DNA of 11,756 nucleotides from JBCDCP01 sp039181495. Its GTDB lineage: Bacteria > Pseudomonadota > Alphaproteobacteria > Rhizobiales > Tepidamorphaceae. The notes below the pieces were generated by a model. That model was not told the origin of the DNA. It was given only the letters and a program-made list of their open reading frames with translations, and ran no database searches. The DNA is taken from positions 1 through 11,756 of the forward strand of contig JBCDCP010000094.1 in assembly GCA_039181495.1 (NCBI GenBank), given 5' to 3'. Shown one piece after another: positions 1 to 6,623 of the stretch; the stretch's first letter is position 1; each line of letters starts with the position of its first letter. The position numbers and the translations under genes were made by a program.

Positions 1-364
1 CGGCCTGGGCACGCTCGACCTTTTCACGTTCGCGGGCCTCGACCAGAGCCTGAGCGCGCGCGTCCTTCTCGTCATCGGTCAGCGTGCGTAGCACCATTCC
101 CTTGTCGGCCTTGGCGGGCTCGGCCTTTGGCTTGGGCTCAGGCTTTGGTGCTTCCGGCTCCGGCGCAGGTTTGGGAGCAACTTCCACTGCTTCCGCCGGG
201 GCGACGGGGCGGCGGCGCTTCTTCTCCACGACCACGGCCTTGGACCGGCCATGCGAGAAATTCTGCCGCACGGTGCCAGACTCGACGGTCCGCTTCAGAC
301 TGAGCGTCTTGCGCGGTTTGGGCCCGTCAATTGTCTTGTCGCCGGTGTTTTCGGTATCGCTCAT
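1..364 (-). CDS. infB: translation initiation factor IF-2, N-terminal part (3' end outside window)
   Basis: IF-2 is the GTPase that brings initiator fMet-tRNA to the 30S subunit and promotes subunit joining. Only the first 121 codons lie in the window, so the G domain is not visible. Residues about 18-52 (TLSLKRTVESGTVRQNFSHG, then a Lys/Arg-rich stretch) match the conserved alphaproteobacterial IF-2 N-terminus. Residues about 53-88 are a Pro/Ala/Glu/Lys-rich linker, and 90-121 (LRTLTDDEKDARAQALVEAR and on) is the charged helix of the IF-2 associated domain. The ATG at 364 is preceded by a weak purine-rich site (GGAAAG, 11 nt away). The gene follows the ylxR-type gene by 74 nt, the usual nusA-ylxR-infB order. 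Identification is firm from the N-terminal motif plus synteny, although the catalytic domains are off the edge. Confidence 0.93.
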   Translation of the reverse strand, partial: MSDTENTGDKTIDGPKPRKTLSLKRTVESGTVRQNFSHGRSKAVVVEKKRRRPVAPAEAVEVAPKPAPEPEAPKPEPKPKAEPAKADKGMVLRTLTDDEKDARAQALVEAREREKVERAQA

Positions 365-415
365 TCTCAAACAGTCTTTCCAATCCAGGCCTGCCACCCT
401 TGGCTGGCCGGAGCT

Positions 416-436
416 GCCTCCATTCGATCCGGAGGC
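416..436 (-). other. small inverted repeat between ylxR and infB
   Basis: A 6-bp perfect stem (GCCTCC/GGAGGC) with a 9-nt loop begins 2 nt past the ylxR-type stop codon. No T-tract follows, so it is not a convincing terminator, and infB needs to be transcribed through it. It could be an RNA-stability or processing hairpin, or chance in GC-rich DNA. Confidence 0.25.
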
Positions 437-438
437 TG

Positions 439-1209
439 TTAAACGCTCTCGCCGCTTTGTCCCGGCCGAGCCGATAGCTCGGTCTGCGGCATATGAAATC
501 CGCGGTAGCGGTCCAGAGCACGAAGCACCGGAACCGTCCGTCGGTCCTGCATGACGGCAGCATGTATCACATGCGCGCCACCAAGCGCCATCGACAACAT
601 GCCTGATGGCAGCGATGAATCGACGAAGGGCGCTGGATGCCCGTCGGACGATGCGGCACGAATAGCCGCGTCAAGTTTCGCGACGCCATTATCCGCAGCA
701 TCCGCGGCATGCAAGACCGCGACCGCCCGGCCGGCTCGAATAGCGGACTCGACTTTGGCAAATCCGGTCACCACTAGGCCAGCCTTGCGCGCAAGCCCAA
801 GGCTGCCGAGCACTGCGTCACGCAGCATCTCGCCGACACAATCCGACAGACTTTCAGGCGCTTTTCCTGCACCTTTGAAGGCACGCCTGAATGCCTGTTT
901 CGCAACCGCTGAGGAAACCGCATGGTGAGTTGCCGTCACCCATGCGCCACGACCCGGAAGACGCCGTTTGAGGTCAGCGACGACTGCGCCATCGGGCGCA
1001 ACCACAAATCGAATCAGCTGATCCTCGGGCAACACCGCCCGGGTGACGATGCAACGGCGGGTACGCGGCTCCGACTGAGTCCGGGATCTGGATGTCCGAC
1101 CATCGCCAAGGCGACCATCATCGAGCAGATCCCCGGATTCCGCAGAAGCGGACCGGGGGTCCAGTTCTTCGGGCAGATCGTGCGCCATGGTGGTCACCGC
1201 AAGGGTCAT
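439..1209 (-). CDS. YlxR (DUF448) RNA-binding protein fused to an L7Ae-like domain
   Basis: This 256-aa product of the nusA-infB interval has two parts after a charged, low-complexity N-terminus (residues 1-46). Residues about 47-115 form a YlxR domain with the signatures RRCIVTRAVLPEDQLIRFV and LPGRGAWV. Residues about 126-230 (LGLARKAGLVVTGFAKVESA and on) resemble the L7Ae/YlxQ-type RNA-binding fold. In Bacillus these are two separate genes, ylxR and ylxQ; the fused form is common in alphaproteobacteria. The role is inferred to be RNA or nucleoid binding; YlxR has also been proposed as a regulatory factor, and the exact function here is unknown. The chosen start is the ATG at 1209. A TTG three bases upstream is better spaced (8 nt) from the GGGAG site, and an internal ATG at 1188 lacks a comparable site. 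It lies 39 nt after nusA. Confidence 0.9.
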   Translation of the reverse strand: MTLAVTTMAHDLPEELDPRSASAESGDLLDDGRLGDGRTSRSRTQSEPRTRRCIVTRAVLPEDQLIRFVVAPDGAVVADLKRRLPGRGAWVTATHHAVSSAVAKQAFRRAFKGAGKAPESLSDCVGEMLRDAVLGSLGLARKAGLVVTGFAKVESAIRAGRAVAVLHAADAADNGVAKLDAAIRAASSDGHPAPFVDSSLPSGMLSMALGGAHVIHAAVMQDRRTVPVLRALDRYRGFHMPQTELSARPGQSGESV

Positions 1210-1220
1210 CAATCAGGTTA

Positions 1221-1225
1221 CTCCC
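1221..1225 (-). promoter_or_regulatory. ribosome binding site of the ylxR-type gene
   Basis: GGGAG lies 11 nt before the ATG at 1209 and 8 nt before an in-frame TTG at 1212. It favours one of these two starts over the downstream ATG at 1188. Confidence 0.55.
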
Positions 1226-1248
1226 TGGATTGGCCGAAAGCTGCGTCA

Positions 1249-2904
1249 TTACGCCGTTGTCGCGGGTGACGCCGTCTCGCTCGCCTCAGCGCCGGCTTCA
1301 GATTCACTGTCGGCGTCTTCCGCTTCTTCGTCCTCGGGCTCATCCTCGGGCAGCGAATCTATCCAACCAGCGCTTAACCTGGCAAGCATGATCATCCGTT
1401 CAGCTTCGTCGCGACTCACATCGAAACCGTCGAGAATGCCGGGGTGCCGCGTCGACTCACCTTTGGATCGCTCGAACCATCCGGTCAGTTCATCGGTGGC
1501 ACATCCGGCAAGGTCTTCGACCGTCTTTATCTCGTTCTCGCCGAAGGTCACCATCATTTCGGTGGTCACGCCTTCGATCTCCCGGACTTCATCCTCAACG
1601 CCGAGCTCCTTGCGACGCGCATCGCGTGCCGCCTCGAGACGCTCAAGGTATTCCTGCGCTCTGGTTTGAATCTCTTCTGCGGTGTCATCGTCGAAACCTT
1701 CAATCGCAGAGATCTCCTCCAACGGGACAAAGGCCAGTTCCTCGACCGTGGCGAAGCCTTCGGAAACCAGCAATTGCGCGACCATCTCGTCAACATCGAT
1801 GGCTTCGACAAACAGTTCCGTTCGGTCGGTGAATTCCTTCTGCCGCCGTGCCGACTCCTCATCCTCGGTCAGGATATCGATGTCCCAACCCGTCAATTGA
1901 GAGGCAAGGCGGACATTCTGGCCACGGCGGCCGATGGCCAGAGACAACTGCTCGTCGGGCACAACGACTTCAATACGTTCGGCATCCTCATCGAGCACGA
2001 CTTTGGCGACTTCTGCGGGTGCCAACGCATTGACGATGAAGCTCGCGGCATCCATCGACCATGGAATAATGTCGATCTTCTCGCCCTGGAGTTCCTGAAC
2101 GACCGCCTGGACGCGACTGCCACGCATGCCAACACAGGCGCCCACAGGGTCAATGGCCGAATCATTGGAGATCACGGCGATCTTGGCACGACTGCCCGGG
2201 TCACGAGCAACGGAGCGGATTTCGATGATGCCGTCATAGATTTCCGGCACCTCCTGCGCAAACAGCTTTGCCATGAACTGCGGATGTGTGCGGGACAGGA
2301 AGATCTGCGGCCCGCGCTGCTCGCGGCGCACGTCGTAGATGAACGCGCGGATGCGGTCACCATTCTGGAACATCTCGCGCGGAATCAGCTCGTCGCGACG
2401 GACGATACCTTCACCGCGCCCAAGATCGACAACCACATTGCCGTATTCGACGCGCTTGACGATCCCGTTGACGATCTCGCTGACGCGATCCTTGAACTCC
2501 TCGTACTGCCGCTCACGCTCGGCTTCGCGTACCTTCTGGACGATGACCTGCTTGGCCGACTGGGCCGCGATGCGGCCAAAATCGATCGGCGGCAGAGGGT
2601 CGGCGATCTTATCCCCCAGTTGAGCTGCTGGGTTGCGCTCCTGTGCATCCGCCAGTTCGATCTCGGTGGCGGGATGCTCAACCGCTTCGACGACTTGTAG
2701 AAGGCGCGCCAACCGCAGCTCACCGGTCTTGGGATTGATCTCCGCCTTAACGTCGGTCTCGCTGCCATATCGCGACCTGGCAGCCTTTTCGATGGCCTCT
2801 TCCATAGCCTCGATAACGATCTCACGCTCGATCGTCTTCTCACGGGCGACCGCATCAGCGATCTGCAGAAGCTCTAACCGGTTTGCGCTCACCGCGGTGT
2901 TCAT
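1249..2904 (-). CDS. nusA: transcription termination/antitermination factor NusA
   Basis: NusA binds RNA polymerase and nascent RNA and controls pausing, termination and antitermination. The 551-aa protein shows the full domain order. The N-terminal RNAP-binding domain is residues 1-about 135 (LELLQIADAVAREKTIEREI). An S1 domain covers about 142-205 (IVNGIVKRVEYGNVVVDLGR). Two KH domains follow, with the GMRG loop near 259-262 and GRRG near 325-328. C-terminal acidic repeats cover about 370-515, and an Asp/Glu-rich tail ends the protein. This is longer than the E. coli protein (495 aa). The frame stays open 57 codons further upstream into rimP, but the ATG at 2904 is chosen because the protein homology begins there. 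An AGGAA site that overlaps the rimP stop codon lies 4 nt before it. The 7-nt gap to rimP suggests translational coupling. Confidence 0.98.
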   Translation of the reverse strand: MNTAVSANRLELLQIADAVAREKTIEREIVIEAMEEAIEKAARSRYGSETDVKAEINPKTGELRLARLLQVVEAVEHPATEIELADAQERNPAAQLGDKIADPLPPIDFGRIAAQSAKQVIVQKVREAERERQYEEFKDRVSEIVNGIVKRVEYGNVVVDLGRGEGIVRRDELIPREMFQNGDRIRAFIYDVRREQRGPQIFLSRTHPQFMAKLFAQEVPEIYDGIIEIRSVARDPGSRAKIAVISNDSAIDPVGACVGMRGSRVQAVVQELQGEKIDIIPWSMDAASFIVNALAPAEVAKVVLDEDAERIEVVVPDEQLSLAIGRRGQNVRLASQLTGWDIDILTEDEESARRQKEFTDRTELFVEAIDVDEMVAQLLVSEGFATVEELAFVPLEEISAIEGFDDDTAEEIQTRAQEYLERLEAARDARRKELGVEDEVREIEGVTTEMMVTFGENEIKTVEDLAGCATDELTGWFERSKGESTRHPGILDGFDVSRDEAERMIMLARLSAGWIDSLPEDEPEDEEAEDADSESEAGAEASETASPATTA

Positions 2905-2911
2905 GGCGTTC

Positions 2912-3649
2912 CTACCTTCGTGCACGGCCCTTGCGGACAGACCCTTTCGGGCCGGCCTTGCGGGCGCTCTGCCGGCCACGCCGGCGGTTATCGTTCGCTC
3001 CGGTGACGTCGCCACCAGAGGTGTCATCCATGGGGTCGGTCTTGGCGCTCGCAGATGCGCGCCCCAAGCTTTCATCGATCAAGGCATCGGTCAGCACCAG
3101 GCGCGCATCAAGCATGTCAGAGAACTCGAGGTCGGCTTCGAGTACGCCGTCTGAACCCTCGAACTCGATCGTGACTCCATTGTCGGCCACCGCCAATAAC
3201 GGACCGCGAAATCTGCGCCGGCCATCGATGCCGATATCCATCTCAACCTTCATCAGGTGACCCTCGGCGCGGACGAAATCCGAATGGCGCACCAGAGGCC
3301 GGTCGATACCGGGGGACGACACTTCGAGATGGTAGCTGCCAGCGACAGGATCCTCGACATCGAGCAGTGGTGCGATTGCCCGCGACACGGCTTCGCAGTC
3401 GCCAACCGTCATCTGTCCATCCGGCCGTTCAGCCATGATCTGCAATGTAACGCCGTTCTGTCCGGTCATCCGCACACGGACGACACGATAACCAAGTGCC
3501 CGCAACTCGGGCGTGATCAGTGTGGCGACACGCGCCTCCGCACCGCGTTCGATAATCACGCGCGGTTCATCAAGCAGGGCATCGTTGTCGGCCACTGGCT
3601 CAATGTCTTGCCGTTCTGTCGTCGCGTTCTGATCGTTCAAAGCGGTCAT
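2912..3649 (-). CDS. rimP: ribosome maturation factor RimP
   Basis: RimP assists assembly of the 30S subunit. The core of this 245-aa protein, residues about 35-195, contains the family signature YHLEVSSPGIDRPLVR (106-121) and the paired alpha/beta and SH3-like domains. It is much longer than E. coli RimP (about 150 aa). About 30 residues are added at the N-terminus, and a C-terminal tail from about 198 is first acidic/Ser-rich and then strongly basic (Arg/Lys/Gly-rich to the end). Alphaproteobacterial RimP proteins often carry such basic tails. The ATG at 3649 has a GGGA site 3 nt upstream, with AGGA further away. It is the first gene after the terminator-like hairpin in the trmB-rimP gap and heads the rimP-nusA-ylxR-infB unit. 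Confidence 0.96.
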   Translation of the reverse strand: MTALNDQNATTERQDIEPVADNDALLDEPRVIIERGAEARVATLITPELRALGYRVVRVRMTGQNGVTLQIMAERPDGQMTVGDCEAVSRAIAPLLDVEDPVAGSYHLEVSSPGIDRPLVRHSDFVRAEGHLMKVEMDIGIDGRRRFRGPLLAVADNGVTIEFEGSDGVLEADLEFSDMLDARLVLTDALIDESLGRASASAKTDPMDDTSGGDVTGANDNRRRGRQSARKAGPKGSVRKGRARR

Positions 3650-3702
3650 TCGTCCCGTCGGGGTCCTAAGGTTCAGCGGTATTGCCAGAAGCGCACTGGC
3701 TT

Positions 3703-3736
3703 AAAACAAAAAGGGCGGGCCCCGCCGGAGCCCACC
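3703..3736 (-). terminator. intrinsic terminator downstream of trmB, upstream of rimP
   Basis: Read on the minus strand, a 10-bp stem (GGTGGGCTCC paired with GGGGCCCGCC, with G-U wobbles) is closed by a GGC triloop. One C and then TTTTTGTTTT follow. This is a textbook rho-independent terminator in the direction of the genes; the plus strand has no T-run after the stem. It would end metK-trmB transcripts. If the promoter candidate at 3771-3799 is real, the same hairpin would sit in the rimP leader and act as an attenuator. Confidence 0.85.
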
Positions 3737-3770
3737 TCATCAGCGATCTGATTGAGATTGGATGAGTGGG

Positions 3771-3799
3771 ATATACGCGCTTCGCAGTTGATGTGCAAG
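3771..3799 (-). promoter_or_regulatory. candidate promoter for the rimP-nusA-infB unit
   Basis: CTTGCA and GTATAT are separated by exactly 17 nt. This resembles the alphaproteobacterial housekeeping consensus CTTGAC-N17-CTATAT (4 of 6 and 5 of 6 matches). It lies in the gap after trmB and would start RNA near 3764, giving a leader of about 115 nt before rimP that includes the terminator hairpin. The call rests on consensus matching only. Confidence 0.35.
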
Positions 3800-3816
3800 G
3801 CCAGGCGACAGCCCGA

Positions 3817-4512
3817 TCAACGCCGCTCGAAGATCAGATAGGCCGGCTTCCGACCTTCCCGGAGTGCCTTCGCCTCGTAGCGTGTGCCTGGCCAATTGGG
3901 CCAAGGGGCGCGCCAGTCCGATTCGATGCGCGCCTGCCATACAAAGTCCGGATGTCGCCGGACGTGCATCAGTGTCCAGGTTAGATAGTCGGGCCAATCG
4001 GAGGCGAAGCGAAACTGGCCGCCTGGTTGGATCACGCGCGTCAGCTGATCGAGTGCTTGCGGCCTGATGAAACGGCGCTTCCAGTGCCGTCTCTTGCGCC
4101 AAGGATCAGGGTACAGGAGATCCAGCCTTGTTATCGATGCATCCGGCAACGCCGCGAGCAGCACTTCGCCATCGCCCATAAACAGTCGGACATTCGACAG
4201 ATTGCGGTCGACTAACTCGGGCAAAATTTTGCCAAAGCCGTTCAGGTAGGCCTCTGCTCCGATGAAGCCGGTGGCGGGCTGCCGTTCGGCCTCGAATGCA
4301 AGATGTTCGCCACCGCCAAAACCGATCTCTACCGCAATCCGTTCAATCGGGTTCGGAAACAGCTCGGCTAACCGGTCGGGGAATTCTGCGGGATCAACCA
4401 GCAGTTCCGGGAGCAGTGTCTCGACGAGTTTCGCCTGGCGCCCACGCAGTGCGTGGCCCTGTCGACGACCGAACAACCGACTTGTGGCGGACAGCCGTTC
4501 TTTGTCCGCCAT
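3817..4512 (-). CDS. trmB: tRNA (guanine-N7-)-methyltransferase TrmB
   Basis: TrmB methylates G46 in the variable loop of tRNAs using SAM. The 231-aa protein has a class I methyltransferase fold. The SAM-binding glycine motif is VEIGFGGGEH (61-70), and the acidic residue at the end of strand 2 is in GAEAYLNG (85-92). The family motif YPDPWRKRRHWKRRF spans 134-148. SDWPDY follows at 171-176, and the C-terminal TRYEAKALREGRKPAYLIFE contributes the catalytic-side Thr/Arg/Glu residues. Length is normal for the family. The ATG at 4512 lies 12 nt after metK, with AGGA just upstream, so it is probably co-transcribed with metK, which makes its cofactor. A strong intrinsic terminator lies about 80 nt beyond its stop codon. 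Confidence 0.97.
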   Translation of the reverse strand: MADKERLSATSRLFGRRQGHALRGRQAKLVETLLPELLVDPAEFPDRLAELFPNPIERIAVEIGFGGGEHLAFEAERQPATGFIGAEAYLNGFGKILPELVDRNLSNVRLFMGDGEVLLAALPDASITRLDLLYPDPWRKRRHWKRRFIRPQALDQLTRVIQPGGQFRFASDWPDYLTWTLMHVRRHPDFVWQARIESDWRAPWPNWPGTRYEAKALREGRKPAYLIFERR

Positions 4513-4524
4513 CGGTCCTGCCCG

Positions 4525-5826
4525 CTATCGCAGAGCTTTTTTGAGCCGGGACGCAATATCGGTCTTCTCCCAGGAGAAGGACCCGTCGCGGCCAGGTTTG
4601 CGACCGAAGTGCCCGTAGGCAGCAGTGAGCGCATAGATCGGCTTGTTGAGATTGAGATGGCGGCGGATCCCGGTCGGGGTCAGATCCATCAGTTCGCCGG
4701 ACGCCAGAACTCTCTCGATCTCCGCCGGATCGACCGTTCCAGTGCCATGCAGATCGACATAGATCGATAGCGGCTTGGCAACGCCGATGGCGTAAGAGAG
4801 CTGAATGGTGCAGCGATCCGCAAGGCCCGCTGCAACGACGTTCTTTGCGAGGTAGCGCGCGGCATAGGCTGCCGAACGATCAACCTTCGTGGTGTCCTTG
4901 CCGGAAAACGCGCCGCCGCCATGCGGCGCGGCGCCACCGTAGGTGTCGACGATGATCTTGCGGCCGGTCAGTCCAGCGTCGCCGTCAGGACCGCCGATTA
5001 CAAATTTGCCGGTCGGATTGATGTACCAGTCACAGTCCGGCGCGATTTCGATACCCTCGAGTGCCTGACGGATATAGGGCTCAACCACCTGCCGGACTTT
5101 ATCCGATGACCAGGCATCATCAAGGTGCTGGGTCGACAGAACGATCGAGGTCACAGCCGCTGGCTTGCCATCGGCATAGCGCACTGTGACCTGGCTCTTT
5201 GCATCGGGGCCAAGTTTTGCGGCATCGCCGTCACCGGCATGGCGGGCAGCGGCCAACACCTCAAGAATGCGATGGCTATAGTAGATCGGCGCCGGCATGA
5301 GATCGGGTGTTTCACGGCACGCATAGCCAAACATGATGCCCTGATCGCCAGCACCTTCGAGTGTCTCATTGGGCGTCGCGCCATTGCCTGTCTTGGCTTC
5401 GTGAGCCTTGTCGACGCCTTGGGCGATGTCGGAAGACTGGGCATGCAACAAGACGTCGATCTTGCAAGTTTTCCAATGGAACCCGTCCTGCTCGTAGCCG
5501 ATCGCCCGGATGGCACGGCGCGCAGCCGAGCGGAACCGCCCTGGTGCAACGACAGGGTGACCCTTGGCGTCGGTCACCACTTCACCGGACTTGCTCTTCT
5601 TCAGCAGCGTTTCAGGAACCCGGCATTCACCAGCAATAACCACACGATTGGTGGTTGTCAGCGTTTCGCAAGCGACTCGCACATCCCAGACGTCGGTTCC
5701 GTTGGACGGCTTGCGGGCCTCCTTGTAGATGAGATCAACAATCTCGTCAGAGATCCTGTCACAAACCTTGTCGGGATGCCCTTCGGACACCGATTCGCTG
5801 GTGAAGAGATAGTCGAGACGGTCCAT
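4525..5826 (-). CDS. metK: S-adenosylmethionine synthetase (methionine adenosyltransferase)
   Basis: MetK makes SAM from methionine and ATP. The 433-aa protein contains the expected motifs in order: FTSESVSEGHPDKVCDR (8-24, with catalytic His and Lys), GAGDQGIMFGYA (158-169), PDAKSQV (207-213), GRKIIVDTYGG (288-298), and the phosphate-binding GGGAFSGKDTTKVDRSAAYA (303-322). It is about 50 residues longer than E. coli MetK. The extra length lies mostly near residues 72-100 (a Lys/Gly-rich loop) and 140-156 before GAGDQG, as in other long rhizobial forms. The ATG at 5826 is preceded by AAGGGG 6 nt away. The frame is open to 5949, but that extension has no family similarity and crosses the likely promoter region. 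trmB follows after 12 nt. Confidence 0.98.
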   Translation of the reverse strand: MDRLDYLFTSESVSEGHPDKVCDRISDEIVDLIYKEARKPSNGTDVWDVRVACETLTTTNRVVIAGECRVPETLLKKSKSGEVVTDAKGHPVVAPGRFRSAARRAIRAIGYEQDGFHWKTCKIDVLLHAQSSDIAQGVDKAHEAKTGNGATPNETLEGAGDQGIMFGYACRETPDLMPAPIYYSHRILEVLAAARHAGDGDAAKLGPDAKSQVTVRYADGKPAAVTSIVLSTQHLDDAWSSDKVRQVVEPYIRQALEGIEIAPDCDWYINPTGKFVIGGPDGDAGLTGRKIIVDTYGGAAPHGGGAFSGKDTTKVDRSAAYAARYLAKNVVAAGLADRCTIQLSYAIGVAKPLSIYVDLHGTGTVDPAEIERVLASGELMDLTPTGIRRHLNLNKPIYALTAAYGHFGRKPGRDGSFSWEKTDIASRLKKALR

Positions 5827-5899
5827 GACTGGCCCCTTTTGAACATCCGCCCTGCTCACCTGCCCCCGTTTTGGCGGCACGCTATATGCAGATTTCTTT

Positions 5900-5928
5900 A
5901 TATAGAAGATCGACGGCGCCTTTTGGCA
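5900..5928 (-). promoter_or_regulatory. possible metK promoter (good -10, poor -35)
   Basis: CTATAT at 5905-5900 matches the alphaproteobacterial -10 consensus exactly, within an A/T-rich patch that stands out in the 195-nt gap. The hexamer 17 nt upstream (TGCCAA) is a poor -35. A CTTGAC at 5950-5945 is too far away (39-nt spacer) to pair with it. If used, the start would lie near 5893 and the leader would be about 65 nt. I could not match this leader to the SAM-II, SAM-V, SAM/SAH or SAH riboswitch cores I remember. Confidence 0.25.
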
Positions 5929-6021
5929 GGTTGCGCTGATGCGCGTCAAGACCGGAATGCCTGTAAGTCAGCACGGCTGCCGAACACTTTTACGTTGCAC
6001 TGTCGATACGTCGGGGAGTGA

Positions 6022-6429
6022 TCAGGGTCCGCGATGAACCAGCGTTTCAACGAGTTCGATGATCAGACGGCGCGTCCGGGAGTCTTTGATCCGCACGAAG
6101 GCCTTTGAAAGCCGCAGGCCATCGGCACCGACATCGTCCTCATGCTCATAGGCGGACGCTGCTTCGCCCAGCCCTTCAATACCGGCTTGTTCGGGATCGT
6201 CCGGCAACCCCTCATAGAAATAGCCAACCGGAATATCGAGGAACCGGGCAATTTCGAAAAGGCGGCTCGCACCGATCCGGTTGGAGCCCTTCTCGTACTT
6301 CTGGATCTGTTGAAACGTCACGCCGAGCTGTTCGCCGAGCCTTTCCTGACTCACGCCCCGTGTGACACGTCGTTGGCGAAGTCTGGCGCCAACATGAACG
6401 TCGATTGGATTTGGTTTCTTGGCTGCCAT
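6022..6429 (-). CDS. XRE-family helix-turn-helix regulator (PhrR-like)
   Basis: This is a 135-aa DNA-binding protein. Residues about 13-70 form a Cro/C1-type HTH, with LRQRRVTRGVSQERLGEQLG (helices 1-2) and VTFQQIQKYEKGSNRIGASR (recognition helix and following turn). FLDIPVGYFYEG follows, as in rhizobial SinR/PhrR-type proteins. The C-terminal half (about 75-135) is acidic in the middle and then helical, and may serve dimerisation or ligand sensing. From memory, the related gene phrR of Sinorhizobium is low-pH inducible and adjacent to actA, which encodes Lnt; the same neighbourhood is seen here. Target genes cannot be read from sequence; candidates are itself, metK and lnt. The ATG at 6429 has only a weak TAGG site. 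It is flanked by unusually long gaps, 217 nt upstream and 195 nt downstream, so it may be its own transcription unit. Confidence 0.9.
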   Translation of the reverse strand: MAAKKPNPIDVHVGARLRQRRVTRGVSQERLGEQLGVTFQQIQKYEKGSNRIGASRLFEIARFLDIPVGYFYEGLPDDPEQAGIEGLGEAASAYEHEDDVGADGLRLSKAFVRIKDSRTRRLIIELVETLVHRGP

Positions 6430-6531
6430 TGCCTACTGCGCATCCAGAGAAATCAGCATTGGACGGATGGCCTTGTTCGAGACGACAACCACAATCCCAC
6501 CGCCAAGTGCCGCGTCATGAGCCTACCGTCC

Positions 6532-6565
6532 GCTACAGCCTGTCGCGACCAGACAGGAGTGTAGC
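6532..6565 (-). other. strong interrupted hairpin upstream of the XRE regulator
   Basis: On the minus strand, GCTACA-CT-CCTGTC pairs with GACAGG-C-TGTAGC around a 7-nt loop. This gives 12 base pairs split by a small 2/1 internal loop. The dyad includes the 8-bp palindrome GTCGCGAC on its loop side. No T-tract follows on either strand. It could be an operator for an HTH dimer, an RNA leader structure, or the 3' end of the lnt message. Confidence 0.5.
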
Positions 6566-6567
6566 AC

Positions 6568-6587
6568 GATCGCCTACGACAGCGATC
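6568..6587 (-). other. second inverted repeat next to the first
   Basis: GATCGC and GCGATC flank an 8-nt spacer (TGTCGTAG). The repeat is 2 nt away from the larger hairpin at 6532-6565. Together the two dyads occupy 56 nt of the lnt-regulator gap. Confidence 0.4.
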
Positions 6588-6604
6588 CGGACCTGATCGA
6601 TATG

Positions 6605-6623
6605 TACCCATTATGAATACCCA
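6605..6623 (-). repeat. direct repeat TGGGTA, 13-bp period
   Basis: Two copies of TGGGTA are separated by TTCATAA, just after the lnt stop codon. The -10-like hexamer CATAAT overlaps the spacer and the second copy. This is compatible with an operator over a promoter for the regulator gene, but the match is short and the -35 is poor. Confidence 0.25.

Noticed and set aside
1444..2700. 418-codon open frame on the plus strand, opposite nusA
   Set aside because: It is antisense to a complete, well-conserved nusA. Its translation shows no recognisable family, and long antisense frames are common in GC-rich genes with this codon bias.
2905..3075. 57-codon N-terminal extension of nusA into rimP
   Set aside because: It overlaps conserved rimP coding sequence in another frame, and the ATG at 2904 has a proper ribosome binding site and NusA homology.
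5827..5949. 41-codon N-terminal extension of metK
   Set aside because: The frame is open, but it lacks MetK similarity and crosses the A/T-rich promoter-like patch. The ATG at 5826 has a good AAGGGG site and begins right at the family N-terminus.
5944..5950. CTTGAC -35 element upstream of metK
   Set aside because: A good -35 hexamer, but nothing like a -10 lies 16-18 nt downstream. The nearest CTATAT is 39 nt away.
5125..6021. 298-codon open frame on the plus strand, opposite metK and its upstream gap
   Set aside because: Shadow of metK; the peptide has no recognisable motif and no ribosome binding site was evident.
6453..6518. 21-codon possible leader peptide before the XRE regulator (ATG at 6518)
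   Set aside because: It has only a weak GGTAGG site and no run of a regulatory amino acid, and it is not tied to a terminator. Not supportable from one sequence.
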